Part shown: positions 31,430 to 40,318 of the stretch, piece after piece
Layout of the letters: every line of letters starts with the position of its first letter
Position numbering within the stretch: position 1 is the stretch's first letter
Source of the DNA: Rubrivivax sp. A210
GTDB taxonomy: Bacteria > Pseudomonadota > Gammaproteobacteria > Burkholderiales > Burkholderiaceae_C
Assembly (NCBI RefSeq): GCF_904426505.1
Contig: NZ_CAJGBN010000034.1
Coordinates: 1 to 64,000, forward strand
Direction of reading: 5' to 3'
DNA: 64,000 bases
Notes under the pieces: model-generated
Told to the model about the DNA's origin: nothing
Database searches by the model: none
The model's input: the letters and a program-made list of their open reading frames with translations, nothing else
Made by a program: the position numbers and the translations under genes

Positions 31430-33370
31430 ATGAATGCGGCCAGCCCTCGCGAGCAGCGCGCGCTGCATGGGGCCGACACCGCCGCCGCCGCCGCCCGGCT
31501 GTGGCGGGCCGGGCTGAAGCAGGGCGAGGCCGGCCGCTGGCGCGAGGCCGCGCTGGCCTTTGCGCGGGCGGCGCGCCTGGCTCCGGGCGACGCGCTGTAC
31601 TGGACCAACCTGGCCCATGCCCAGCGCCACCGCGGTGCGCTGACCCGCGCGGTGGCTTCGGCGCGGCGCGCGCTGGCCATCGATGCCGTCGACCCCACGG
31701 CGCTGCGCATCGCCGGCGACTGCCTGCAGCGCCTGCGCCGGTATGAAGCCGCCGCGGCCTGCTTCGGCGCGCTCGAGGCCGCGGGCATCCAGGACGCCGA
31801 GATGATGGTGCAGCACGGTGCCGTGCTGCTGTCGCTGCTGCGGCCGGGCGAGGCTGCCGAGGTGCTGCTGCGCGCGCTGCCGCTCAAGCCCGATGCGCCC
31901 ATGGGCCATGCGCTGCTGTCCGATGCCTGCCGCGACCAGGGCCGCAAGCGCGAGGCCGTCGAATGCATGCGCACCGTGCTGGCGCTGCGCCCCGGTGACC
32001 TGCAGACGCTGGCGCGCATGTCCTTCGAGAAGCGCAACCTGCTCGACTGGCAGGAGCTGGACGCCGACCTGGCGCAGCTGCGCGAGCTGCTGCGCGGGCC
32101 CCAGCCCGAGCCGGGCCGCATCGGCGCCGTCTTCGCGATGCTGTCGCTGCCGCTCGAGCCCGAGCTGCTGCTGACGGCCGCGCGCAGCGAGGCGCGCTTC
32201 ATGGGCAGCGGCAGCCAGCCTTTGCCGGCCGTGCCGGTGCCGGTGCCGCCGCCGCAGCGCCGCACGCGCCTGGGCTGGCTGTCGTATGACTTCCGCGACC
32301 ACGCGGTGTCGCAGTTGCTGGTGGAGGTGCTGGAGCACATCGACCGAGAGCGCTTCGAGCTCTTCCTCTATTCCACCGGCCCCGACGACGGCAGCACGCT
32401 GCGCGCACGGCTGGAGGCCTGCGAGCACTTCGTCGACCTGCGCGGCACCTCGGACGAGCAGGCCGCGGCCCGCATCCGCGCCGACGGCGTCGACGTCCTC
32501 GTCGACCTGATGGGCCACACGCGCGGCAACCGCATGGCCATCCTGGCCCAGCGCCCGGCGCCGGTGCAGGTGGGTTTTCTCGGCTACCCCGGCAGCAGCG
32601 GGGCCGACTACATCGACTACTTCATCGGTGACCCGCTGACCACGCCCCTCGAGCTGGCGCCGCATTTCAGCGAGAAGCTGGCGCAGATGCCGCTGTGCTT
32701 CCAGCCCAATGGCCGCTGGCGCCCGCTGCCGCAGCCCATGAGCCGGGCCGCGGCCGGCTTGCCCGAAGACGCCTTCGTGATGTGCGCCTTCAACCACACC
32801 TACAAGATCTTGCCGCCGGCCTTCGACATCTGGTGCGCGGTGATGCGCGAAGTGCCGCGGGCCGTGCTGTGGCTCAAGGAGACCAACGACCAGCTGCGTG
32901 ACACCGTGCTGGCCGCGGCCCGGGCGCGCGGCGTGGAGCCGGCGCGCATCGTCTTCGCGCGCAATGTGCGCTACGACGAGCACTTCTCGCGCCTGGCCCA
33001 GGCCGATGTTTTCGTCGACACCTGGCCCTACAACGCCCACACCACGGCCGCCGATGCACTGTGGGCCGGCGTGCCGGTGATCACCGTCTATGGCAACGGC
33101 TTTGCCTCGCGCGTGGCCGCCAGCGCGCTGAACGCCGTGGGTCTGGCCGAGCTGGCCTTTGCCGACCCCGAGGACTACCACCGCGCCATCCTGGCGCTGG
33201 CGCTTGAGCCCGCACTGCTGGCCGCCTACCGCCAGCACCTGGACGGCCAGCGCATGGCGCTGCCGCTGTTCGACCCTGCCCGCCATGCAGGCGATCTGCA
33301 GGCGCTGCTGCAGCGCATGGTCGAGCGCTGGCGCGCCGGCCAGGAACCCGACCATCTGCTGGCCGATTGA
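31430..33370 (+). CDS. OGT-like (SPINDLY/GT41) protein glycosyltransferase with TPRs
   Basis: 646 residues. Residues 20-210 form tetratricopeptide repeats (ALYWTNLAHAQRHRGALTRA, VDPTALRIAGDCLQRLRRYE). From about 280 the GT41 catalytic region appears: RLGWLSYDFRDHAVSQLLVE, APVQVGFLGYPGSSGADYID, CAFNHTYKILPPAFDIW and DTWPYNAHTTAADALWAGVP. These enzymes attach a sugar to Ser/Thr of proteins using a nucleotide sugar; bacterial members next to flagellin genes glycosylate flagellin. Placement beside two flagellins and a methyltransferase supports that role, which is inferred. The sugar donor cannot be told. Confidence 0.88.
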   Translation: MNAASPREQRALHGADTAAAAARLWRAGLKQGEAGRWREAALAFARAARLAPGDALYWTNLAHAQRHRGALTRAVASARRALAIDAVDPTALRIAGDCLQRLRRYEAAAACFGALEAAGIQDAEMMVQHGAVLLSLLRPGEAAEVLLRALPLKPDAPMGHALLSDACRDQGRKREAVECMRTVLALRPGDLQTLARMSFEKRNLLDWQELDADLAQLRELLRGPQPEPGRIGAVFAMLSLPLEPELLLTAARSEARFMGSGSQPLPAVPVPVPPPQRRTRLGWLSYDFRDHAVSQLLVEVLEHIDRERFELFLYSTGPDDGSTLRARLEACEHFVDLRGTSDEQAAARIRADGVDVLVDLMGHTRGNRMAILAQRPAPVQVGFLGYPGSSGADYIDYFIGDPLTTPLELAPHFSEKLAQMPLCFQPNGRWRPLPQPMSRAAAGLPEDAFVMCAFNHTYKILPPAFDIWCAVMREVPRAVLWLKETNDQLRDTVLAAARARGVEPARIVFARNVRYDEHFSRLAQADVFVDTWPYNAHTTAADALWAGVPVITVYGNGFASRVAASALNAVGLAELAFADPEDYHRAILALALEPALLAAYRQHLDGQRMALPLFDPARHAGDLQALLQRMVERWRAGQEPDHLLAD

Positions 33371-33425
33371 TCCGGCCAGGCCCTGCGAGCGCTACCACCC
33401 CAGACCTACCCCAAAGAAGGCCGCG

Positions 33426-35777
33426 ATGACCCCCTCCACCGAAGCAAGACCCCTGGACGCCTGGCTGCTGCACACCCGCGCCGACCAGTTCATCTATGTC
33501 CCGGGCCGCGTCTCCAGCCTCACCACCTATGTGCTGCTGGAGCAGGAGCAATGGTTCGAAACCGAGATCGGCTTTGTCGGCCGCCTGCTCGAGCCGGGCT
33601 GCGATGCGCTGGACATCGGTGCCAACCACGGCGTCTACACGCTGGCCCTGGCCCAGGGCAGCGGCAGCGGCCATGTCTGGTCCTTCGAGCCCACGGCCGA
33701 CCCGCGCGCCCGTCTGCGGGCAACGGTACAGGCCAATGGCCTGGAAGACCGCGTCACCGTCGTGCCCTGTGCGCTGTCCGACCACGCCGGCCGCGCCACG
33801 TTCCACACCTCGGGCCAGAGCGAGCTCAATTCGCTTTATGCCAATGGCGGCGAGGGCAGCGAGGAGGTCGAGCTCGAGACGCTGGATGCCTATGCCGCGC
33901 GCCATCTGCAGCAGCGCCGGGTCGGCTTCGTCAAGATCGACGCCGAGGGCGAGGAACTGCGCGTGCTCGCCGGCGGGCGCGAGTGGTTCGCCGGCAGCGA
34001 AGCCATCGTGATGTTCGAGTTGATGCACGGCCGCGCCGTCCACCTGGAACTGCTGCAGGCCTTCCGCGCCATGGGCTATGGCGTCTTCCGCCACCTGCCG
34101 GGGCTGGACCTGCTGGTCGAGTTCACGCCCGGCAGTGCCGAGGAGAACGCCTGGGTGCTCAACCTCTTCGCCATCAAGCCGGCCCAGCAACAGCGGCTGG
34201 CGGGCCTGGGCCTGCTGGTGGGTGCCGCCGATCTGCAGGCCGCCACCGCGCCGCTGCTCCCCCATGAAGCGGCGTTGATGCGCCTGGCCGCCAGCCCGCC
34301 GATGCGCGGCCTGGCCCTGCCGCTGGGCGACGACGAAAGCCCCGCCTACGCCGTGGCGCTGGCCCATGCGGCGACGGCCCAGCTCGGGCTGGCGGCCGAT
34401 GCCGGCAGCCGCCTGCGCCACCTGATGGCGGCGCGCGCCGGCGTCGAGCAGGCTCTGGGCAGCGGGCAGGTCGGCCACATTGCCGCCTGGACCCTGCTTG
34501 TCCATTGCCTCTATGCGCTGGGCGAACGCGCCGCCGCGCTGGGCGTGGCGCGCGAGCTGATGCAGCACTGGCCGGGGGAGGCGCTGCAGGGCACGGCCTT
34601 CATGCCGGCGCTGGCGGCCGATCTGCAGCGCCCGCGCGGCAGCGATGCCGCGAGCTGGATGCAGCAGACCCTGGCCGAGTTCATCGAGCTGCGCAGCCGC
34701 CACTCGTCGTTCTTCGCCCAGGATGCCGCCGGCGGCCGCCTGGCGCCCATGCTGGCCCATCCCGACCACAGCCTGGAGATCGAGCGCCGCTACTTCCTGG
34801 ACGAAGTGCGCCACAACCGCGTGCCCGAGCCTGACCATGTGCGCCTGCTCGCCGACGGCGCTTCCACGCGCAACACCGCGATCTGGAAGGCCTGGCTCGA
34901 GCAGATGCGCAGCGAGCTGACTGCCAGCGAGGCGCCGCTGGAGGTGCTGCTGCCCCTGCTCGACCGGCCGCTGGCCATCGTCGACGTCGGTGCCAGCACC
35001 CACGGCAGCGGCAGCGAGCCCTATGCCAACCTGCTGGCGACCGGCCACGCCCATGTCACCGGCTTCGAGCCCGATGCCAAGGCGCTGGACGAACTCAAGC
35101 GCACCTACCCCGAGGACGGCAGCCACCGCTTCCTGCCGCACTTCGTGGGCGACGGCGGAGCGGCCAACTTCCACAGCACGACCTGGTTCATGACCGGCTC
35201 GCTGCTGGCGCCCGACCCGCGCGTGATGGAGGCCTACCAGAACCTGGGCGAGATCACGCGCGAGACCGGCCGCAGCCCGGTGCAGACGGTGCGGCTGGAC
35301 GATGTCATCGCCCCCGGCGGCATGGACCTGCTGAAGATCGACGTCCAGGGCGCCGAGGCCATGGTCTTCGACGGCGCCGCCGCGCGCCTGCGCGACTGCC
35401 TGGCGGTGTGGACCGAAGTCGAGTTCGTGCCCCTGTACAAGGACCAGCCGCTGTTCGGCGACATCGACCGGCGCCTCGCGGCCCACGGCCTGCGCTTCTT
35501 CTGCTTTGTCGGCTTCGGTGCGCGCCAGCTGGCGAGCTGGCAGGCCACGGCGCCGCGGCCGGGCCAGCGCCTGCAGCAGCTGTGGGCCGATGCGCTCTAC
35601 CTGCCCACGCCCGAGCGCATGGCGCGCATGGACCGCGGCAGCCTGGCCCGTCTGGCCCTGCTGTGCCACGAGGTGCTGGGCGCGCCCGATGTCTGCCACG
35701 CGGCGCTCAACCTGCTGGCGGCGCGCACCGGCACCGATGCCGCCGAGCGTTACGCCCGCGCCATGCAGGCCGGCTGA
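33426..35777 (+). CDS. Protein with two FkbM-type methyltransferase domains
   Basis: 783 residues. Two separate Rossmann SAM-binding domains are visible: the first near residue 60 (LDIGANHGVYTLALAQG, then VGFVKIDAEGEELRVL), the second near residue 518 (IVDVGASTHGSGSEPYANLL, then GMDLLKIDVQGAEAMVFDG). Both end with the FkbM-type KID(A/V)xGxE motif. A helical region of about 250 residues lies between. FkbM enzymes O-methylate sugars or polyketides. Its start 55 bases after the OGT-like gene suggests it methylates the flagellin glycan. The two domains differ clearly, so this is an old fusion rather than a recent duplication. Confidence 0.8.
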   Translation: MTPSTEARPLDAWLLHTRADQFIYVPGRVSSLTTYVLLEQEQWFETEIGFVGRLLEPGCDALDIGANHGVYTLALAQGSGSGHVWSFEPTADPRARLRATVQANGLEDRVTVVPCALSDHAGRATFHTSGQSELNSLYANGGEGSEEVELETLDAYAARHLQQRRVGFVKIDAEGEELRVLAGGREWFAGSEAIVMFELMHGRAVHLELLQAFRAMGYGVFRHLPGLDLLVEFTPGSAEENAWVLNLFAIKPAQQQRLAGLGLLVGAADLQAATAPLLPHEAALMRLAASPPMRGLALPLGDDESPAYAVALAHAATAQLGLAADAGSRLRHLMAARAGVEQALGSGQVGHIAAWTLLVHCLYALGERAAALGVARELMQHWPGEALQGTAFMPALAADLQRPRGSDAASWMQQTLAEFIELRSRHSSFFAQDAAGGRLAPMLAHPDHSLEIERRYFLDEVRHNRVPEPDHVRLLADGASTRNTAIWKAWLEQMRSELTASEAPLEVLLPLLDRPLAIVDVGASTHGSGSEPYANLLATGHAHVTGFEPDAKALDELKRTYPEDGSHRFLPHFVGDGGAANFHSTTWFMTGSLLAPDPRVMEAYQNLGEITRETGRSPVQTVRLDDVIAPGGMDLLKIDVQGAEAMVFDGAAARLRDCLAVWTEVEFVPLYKDQPLFGDIDRRLAAHGLRFFCFVGFGARQLASWQATAPRPGQRLQQLWADALYLPTPERMARMDRGSLARLALLCHEVLGAPDVCHAALNLLAARTGTDAAERYARAMQAG

Positions 35778-35789
35778 GCCCGCTGTCCT

Positions 35790-37013
35790 CTAGAGCACGC
35801 GCGGCGGCGGAGCGAAGGGCTGGCGCGCCAGCGCAGCGCGTGCGGCGGCGTCCCAGCGCGCGGGCAGGTCGATGCGCGCCAGCACTGCGGCGCCGGGCAG
35901 GCCGTCGAGCGCGCAGCCGCGGTTGTGGCGCGCACCGGCCCGCAAGGCTTGGCCATGCTGGTCGAGATGGGCCTGGACGCGCACCAGATCGGGCAGCCAG
36001 ACCGACGGCGCCATCTCGCGCTCGAAGTCGTCGGCGTCGGCCTTGGGCGACGGTGTCACGCGGTCGCCGCGGAAGTCTTCACCGCTGATGCGCGTGAAGG
36101 CGTCGCGCGCCGCGGCGGCCAGGGCGGCGTCGCTGCCGCGCATCCAGCCCGCCAGCAAGTTCACCGCTGGCGCGCCGGCCCAGCGGCCGGCCAACGCGGC
36201 CTGCTGCAGCGGCGGCAGCACGGCGGGCAGGGCCTGGGCGATGAGGGCGTCGTCCTCGGGCGTGCCGACGGCGGCCAGCCAGCCCAGTGCAGCCGCATCG
36301 CCTTCCTGCACCAGGAAGCGCAGCCCGCGCAGGACGCCGGCCTGGCCGCTCCAGATTGCGCAGCCCAGCACCGCCTCGCGCAACGCCGGGCGTGCCAGCG
36401 CCGCCTGGTAGGGGCGCGTCGGGGCGCCCTCGGGCGTGGCGGCAAGACGGCCATCGACCAGGGTGGCGACGCGCCACGCCGCGTCGGCCACCGCGTCATC
36501 GTCGTCCAGCAGCAAGGCGGCCAGGCGGCTGTCCTGGGGCGCCAGCTGGCCTTGGTGGGCCAGCACGGCGGCCGCGGCCACGGCGCGCGCCGGCTCAGCC
36601 CGGGCCAGCAAGGCCTGCACCGACGCGGCCGCGGCGCTGTTCAGCGGCGACATCCCCAGCGCGTCGCGCATGCCCGTGAGCTGCGGACCCTGGGCGGTGG
36701 CAAACAGCCCCACCACGCGCGCCGTGATGGCCGGGTTGGAAAGGCGGAGCAGGCCGTAGGCGGCGGCAAAGGCTTCGTCGCGGTCGGCCGCGGCCATCAG
36801 GCGCTTGCCGAGCAGGCCCGGCAAGGCATCGGGCACGACCAGCAGGCCGCCGACGTGGGCCTCGACACGCTCGTTCAGTTCGAGAAAGGATGCCAGTGTG
36901 TAGCGCGCATCGACGACCGCGGCACGGCGCTGCCCCCACAGATAGGCCAGCTCGTCGGCGTGGGTCTCGAGCAGCTCGGGAATGTGGTGCAGGCGCGGCG
37001 CCGGCGCGTTCAT
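35790..37013 (-). CDS. TIGR02270-family HEAT-like protein of the VgrG island
   Basis: 407 residues, alpha-helical and Ala/Leu-rich with HEAT-like repeats (LRLSNPAITARVVGLFATAQ, LGWLAAVGTPEDDALIAQAL). The opening HHIPELLETHADELAYLWGQR matches the TIGR02270 family, found near type VI secretion vgrG genes in betaproteobacteria. No enzymatic motif is seen. It is the last gene of the island and may be a scaffold or adaptor; its function is unknown. It ends 12 bases from the convergent methyltransferase gene. Confidence 0.75.
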   Translation of the reverse strand: MNAPAPRLHHIPELLETHADELAYLWGQRRAAVVDARYTLASFLELNERVEAHVGGLLVVPDALPGLLGKRLMAAADRDEAFAAAYGLLRLSNPAITARVVGLFATAQGPQLTGMRDALGMSPLNSAAAASVQALLARAEPARAVAAAAVLAHQGQLAPQDSRLAALLLDDDDAVADAAWRVATLVDGRLAATPEGAPTRPYQAALARPALREAVLGCAIWSGQAGVLRGLRFLVQEGDAAALGWLAAVGTPEDDALIAQALPAVLPPLQQAALAGRWAGAPAVNLLAGWMRGSDAALAAAARDAFTRISGEDFRGDRVTPSPKADADDFEREMAPSVWLPDLVRVQAHLDQHGQALRAGARHNRGCALDGLPGAAVLARIDLPARWDAAARAALARQPFAPPPRVL

Positions 37014-37028
37014 GCGGGCGGCGGGGCT

Positions 37029-37475
37029 TCAGTTGATGGCGACGTTACCGGCGCGAATGCGCTGCGTGCCCTTGGCGCGCAGCAGTACGTCCTCGCCCTT
37101 GACCATGGCACGGCCGTCGGCGCGGAGTTCGACGCTGGCTTCGCCACACTTGAGCGTGAGGGATTCGGTGGCTTCGAGGTTGAGGGTGGGCGTGCTGGCC
37201 TCGGCGATGTAGGCCCTGACGCGGCCCAGCACGATGCCCGGCCTGTCTGTATCGGGCCGCAAGGTCAGCACCTGGTCGCCGGGCTGCAAGGGACGGGTCT
37301 GCAATCCAAGTCCGTCCAGCCAGAGGCAGGCGAACTGGCAACTGTCCGCGGTGCGGACGACCAGCCAGCCGTCGGGTCGAACCTCGACCAGGCTTGCAAG
37401 GCAACTGCCTGTGAGCGGACCCGCCGCAACCGGGTCGGACAAGCGTGCGAGCTTTTCGATAGGCTGGATTTCCAT
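37029..37475 (-). CDS. DUF6484-like VgrG-associated protein
   Basis: 148 residues, beta-rich. The pattern AGPLTGSCLASLVEVRPDGW and a C-terminal run LRAKGTQRIRAGNVAIN resemble DUF6484 proteins in orphan type VI islands. The repetitive beta strands in the second half (LNLEATESLTLKCGEASVEL) are like the VgrG needle and could extend or cap it. There is no signal peptide. Family naming is from memory and moderate in certainty. Confidence 0.65.
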   Translation of the reverse strand: MEIQPIEKLARLSDPVAAGPLTGSCLASLVEVRPDGWLVVRTADSCQFACLWLDGLGLQTRPLQPGDQVLTLRPDTDRPGIVLGRVRAYIAEASTPTLNLEATESLTLKCGEASVELRADGRAMVKGEDVLLRAKGTQRIRAGNVAIN

Positions 37476-37494
37476 GAATTTTCCCGTTGTGGAT

Positions 37495-37737
37495 TCAATG
37501 TGACCGTGGGTCGAGGGGCATGAAGTGCAGCGTGTGCCGTCCAGCAGCCTGACAGTCGCGCCTGACCGACTCGGACCCGACCACGGGCCACAGGTGCTCG
37601 GCCAAGCGGAACCTCGTCGAGCCCGCGGGCAGGCGTTCTGACGCGATCAGAGGCTCCATCAGACCGGCCCCGCGGAGAGGGTCGGCGAAGGCGTCTGCAT
37701 CATTGCCATGGAACGGCCGCGGAACCGGCGGGTGCAT
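37495..37737 (-). CDS. Hypothetical small protein in the VgrG island
   Basis: 80 residues starting 15 bases after the DUF4150 gene and ending 19 bases before the DUF6484 gene, in the same direction. It contains MHPPVPRPFHGNDADAF and HTLHFMPLDPRSH, with no recognised domain, signal peptide or membrane span. Tight spacing argues it is a real gene. It could be a short adaptor, an immunity factor or the remnant of an effector; nothing in the sequence decides. Confidence 0.5.
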   Translation of the reverse strand: MHPPVPRPFHGNDADAFADPLRGAGLMEPLIASERLPAGSTRFRLAEHLWPVVGSESVRRDCQAAGRHTLHFMPLDPRSH

Positions 37738-37752
37738 GTTTCGGTCATCACT

Positions 37753-38133
37753 TCAGCCCATGATGTTCTTGCTGTTGTGCCACAGCGGATCGCCCATCCG
37801 GCACACGTTCTTGCCTTCCAGCATCACGTCGAACGAGTACATCATGTACTCGCAGACATCCTGCACCGTGTTGCTGATGACGCCCTTCATCTGCCCGGGT
37901 TCGTCGCAGGTGCTGCGCGAATACTTGGCGCCCTTGACCATCACCATCGCGCCGTCGGCCTCGACCGTGGTCGTGCCCTGCGAGGTGTCGGACGACTTGC
38001 CCAGGTTGGGGTAGGGGATGGGGATGGGCCCCGCGGGCGGGCCGCCGGTCTTGCAGACATCGGGGAAGACCAGGCTCATGCCGCCGCTCTTCTTGTGCGC
38101 GAAGCCGCGGATGTTGTGGACGGTGCAGGCCAT
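37753..38133 (-). CDS. DUF4150 PAAR-like tip protein
   Basis: 126 residues with conserved pieces of DUF4150: MSLVFPDVCKTGGPPAGPIP, PYPNLGKSSDTSQGTTTVE and NTVQDVCEYMMYSFDVMLEG. DUF4150 proteins are PAAR-like cones that sharpen the VgrG spike and often carry a C-terminal toxin. Here the protein stops straight after the cone domain, so no toxin is fused. It lies after a KAS-like gene and before the small unknown gene. Confidence 0.85.
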   Translation of the reverse strand: MACTVHNIRGFAHKKSGGMSLVFPDVCKTGGPPAGPIPIPYPNLGKSSDTSQGTTTVEADGAMVMVKGAKYSRSTCDEPGQMKGVISNTVQDVCEYMMYSFDVMLEGKNVCRMGDPLWHNSKNIMG

Positions 38134-38159
38134 GTCGAGGGTGCTCCTGGTCTCAGAGT

Positions 38160-39251
38160 TCAGGCCGCCTGCTGCGTGATCAGCGCGGCGGCGCGGTCGG
38201 CGTGGTCGCTGGAGGCGAACACCAGGCAGGGTGAGCGGCGGTAGCCGGCAGCCACGCCCTGGGCGGCCAGGGCCAGCAGCACGGCGCCGTGGGCCGCGCC
38301 CAGGTCGCCAAAGCATTCGGCCGGGTGCTCGACCGCGTGCTCGGGGTCGAATGCAGCGGCGTTGCGCAGCCGGGCCACGCCGTACTCGCGCGCCCAGTAG
38401 CGTTCGCCATTGAAGCTGGCGTAGACGCAGCCTATGGGCGCTTTGGGGGGCGCCTCGGCCAACAGGGCGGCGAAGGCGCCGGCCAGGCCTTCGCCGAGGT
38501 ATTCGTCTTCGGCATACAGGTGCCCGGCCTCCTGGCCGGCCGCGGCGCCCTGCAGCCAGGCCAGAGGCTGCAGGCCGCGCTGCTGCGCTGTCTGCGCCGT
38601 ACACAGCAGCACGAAGCCTGCGCCCTCGCCCGGGCTCAGGCCGTCGCTGTTGGCTTCGTTGCGAACGCGGCCTTCCCGGTCCAGCGTGCCCAGTACATAG
38701 AGATCGACCAGGCTGTCGACGCCGCCCACCAGCACATAGGGGCAGTCGCCGCGCTGCAGCCGCGCGCTGGCGGTGCGCAGGGCCATCAGGGCCGCGGCGC
38801 GGCCGCGTGGCGCCGCGGTGCTCTGGCGCAGTTCGAGCGGCAGATTGGCCTGCAGCGCCAGCCGCTGGAGGAAACGCGCCGCGTCGATGGGTTGCGTGGT
38901 GTGGTGCTCGGGCAGGCCCAGCAGCAGGGGCAGCGGGTGCTCGGCGTCCACGCCCAGGGCGGCGCGCTCTTCCGGCGTACCCAGCGTGTCCTCGATGGCC
39001 AGCTGGGCCAGGCGCAGCATGCGGGCTTCGCGGTAGCTCAGGGCGCGCGCCTGCAGCGCCTCGGCCAGCGGCGGCAGGCCGTCTTCGGGCACGCTGCCGA
39101 CAATGAAGGGCTCGAAGCGGCGGTCGCGCCATTCGATCTCTCGCAGCCTCACCAGGCGGGCACGCGCCGAGGCCGCGGTCTCGGCCAGCGACAGGCCAAC
39201 GGCGGTGACGGCACCGGCGGCGGCGATGGCGATCGGCGAGCTCTCGCTCAT
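38160..39251 (-). CDS. Beta-ketoacyl synthase-like protein lacking catalytic residues
   Basis: 363 residues with a thiolase fold. VGGVDSLVDLYVLGTLDREG and DGLSPGEGAGFVLLC align with FabF. The FabF active-site Cys in STAC is Ala here (STAAPRGRAAAL). The first His (NAHGT) is replaced within VYASFNGERYW, and the second (TGHLLGAAG) by FGDLGAAHG, so it cannot condense acyl chains. Such proteins occur in orphan vgrG islands next to DUF2169 and DUF4150 genes. A structural, adaptor or lipid-binding role is likely. The start at ATG 39251 begins the first beta strand. Confidence 0.8.
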   Translation of the reverse strand: MSESSPIAIAAAGAVTAVGLSLAETAASARARLVRLREIEWRDRRFEPFIVGSVPEDGLPPLAEALQARALSYREARMLRLAQLAIEDTLGTPEERAALGVDAEHPLPLLLGLPEHHTTQPIDAARFLQRLALQANLPLELRQSTAAPRGRAAALMALRTASARLQRGDCPYVLVGGVDSLVDLYVLGTLDREGRVRNEANSDGLSPGEGAGFVLLCTAQTAQQRGLQPLAWLQGAAAGQEAGHLYAEDEYLGEGLAGAFAALLAEAPPKAPIGCVYASFNGERYWAREYGVARLRNAAAFDPEHAVEHPAECFGDLGAAHGAVLLALAAQGVAAGYRRSPCLVFASSDHADRAAALITQQAA

Positions 39252-39255
39252 GGAC

Positions 39256-40314
39256 TCAGGCAACCCTGCGCATCTGCGTGCCCAGGTACTCGTCGCGCGG
39301 GTACTCGTCGCAGTCGACGCGCACCTCGGCCAGCTTGAGCAGATGCTTGTCGACCGCGAAGCCGGCACGCCAGATCATCTGCACGCGCATCGCGTCGGGC
39401 TCGAGGATGACGCTGTCCAGCCGTGGTTCGACCTCGTGCTCGCCGCCGCGGAAACGGAACAGCGCGCCCAACGTGCAGCGCGGCAGCTCGAAGGCGAGGG
39501 TCCGGCCGGCGGGCTGGCAGCCGAGCAACTGCACCGGCTCGCCGCCTTGCAGCGGGGAAGGGGACACCAGGGCAGGGGGGGCGGTCTGCAGGTGGCGCGG
39601 GTCGAAATCCTTGGGCAGGAAGGGCGAGCGCGTCTTCTGCCAGGCCTCGTCATAGGTGCCGGCGTAGTGGCGGCGCGGTGCCCAGGCCGGTGCGATGGGC
39701 GCCCAGCCCACCGGCGCGCAGCGCTGGCCCGGGTCTTCGAGGAGGTCTTCGGGGTGTTCGATCTGGGGCAGGGGGCGGTCTTCGAAGCCACTTTCGCGGC
39801 GGCCGATGAAGCCGCGGCCGACCGGATTGCGCACCTCGAATTCCTTGGCTTCGCCGCCCTCGGGCACGCGCTCGAAGCCGCCGAAGGCAAGCTCCCATCG
39901 CAGCGGCACGCGCTCGAAGGGCTCGGGTTCCGAGGGCTTCCATTGGCCGAGGCCGCGGCGCTGCCAGCGGCGCAGGCCCCAGACCCGCAGCGTGCTTGCC
40001 ACCGGGCCCAGGCGCAGGCTGGCCTGCATGGCGCGCTGCCCGGCCTGGGGCGCAATGGCGTGGCCCAGCACCACGATGTCGGTGGAGGGCTTGCACAACG
40101 TCAGCTCGCCGGCGGCGCGCAGGCCGGTGGTGGCAGGGTCGCCCCAGTAAACGTCGCCGGGCAGCAGCGGCACCGGGCGCGCGGTCGGGCGCAGGCCCTC
40201 GGGGGCGATGTCGAAGGCGGCCTTGACGGCCAGATAGGCGGTCTCGACGCCGCGCGGATCGGCGAACACCGCCAGCGCGGCCTTGAAGGGGGTGCGGTTG
40301 TCGACCTGCAGCAT
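39256..40314 (-). CDS. DUF2169 type VI secretion adaptor
   Basis: 352 residues beginning MLQVDNRTPFKAALAVFADP, the standard opening of DUF2169, with LRRWQRRGLGQWKPSEPEPF and PLRWELAFGG in the middle. DUF2169 proteins act as chaperones or adaptors loading PAAR-linked effectors onto VgrG in Agrobacterium. It lies between vgrG (4 bases upstream) and the KAS-like gene (4 bases downstream), so all are co-translated from one transcript. Confidence 0.88.
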   Translation of the reverse strand: MLQVDNRTPFKAALAVFADPRGVETAYLAVKAAFDIAPEGLRPTARPVPLLPGDVYWGDPATTGLRAAGELTLCKPSTDIVVLGHAIAPQAGQRAMQASLRLGPVASTLRVWGLRRWQRRGLGQWKPSEPEPFERVPLRWELAFGGFERVPEGGEAKEFEVRNPVGRGFIGRRESGFEDRPLPQIEHPEDLLEDPGQRCAPVGWAPIAPAWAPRRHYAGTYDEAWQKTRSPFLPKDFDPRHLQTAPPALVSPSPLQGGEPVQLLGCQPAGRTLAFELPRCTLGALFRFRGGEHEVEPRLDSVILEPDAMRVQMIWRAGFAVDKHLLKLAEVRVDCDEYPRDEYLGTQMRRVA

Positions 40315-40318
40315 GGGA

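Noticed and set aside
31229..33355. A 708-codon minus-strand open frame opposite the OGT-like gene
   Set aside because: Composition is that of a shadow frame and no domain can be seen; the plus-strand gene has clear GT41 motifs.
33081..35699. An 872-codon minus-strand open frame opposite the double FkbM gene
   Set aside because: It mirrors the plus-strand gene, shows no domain, and would overlap two real genes.
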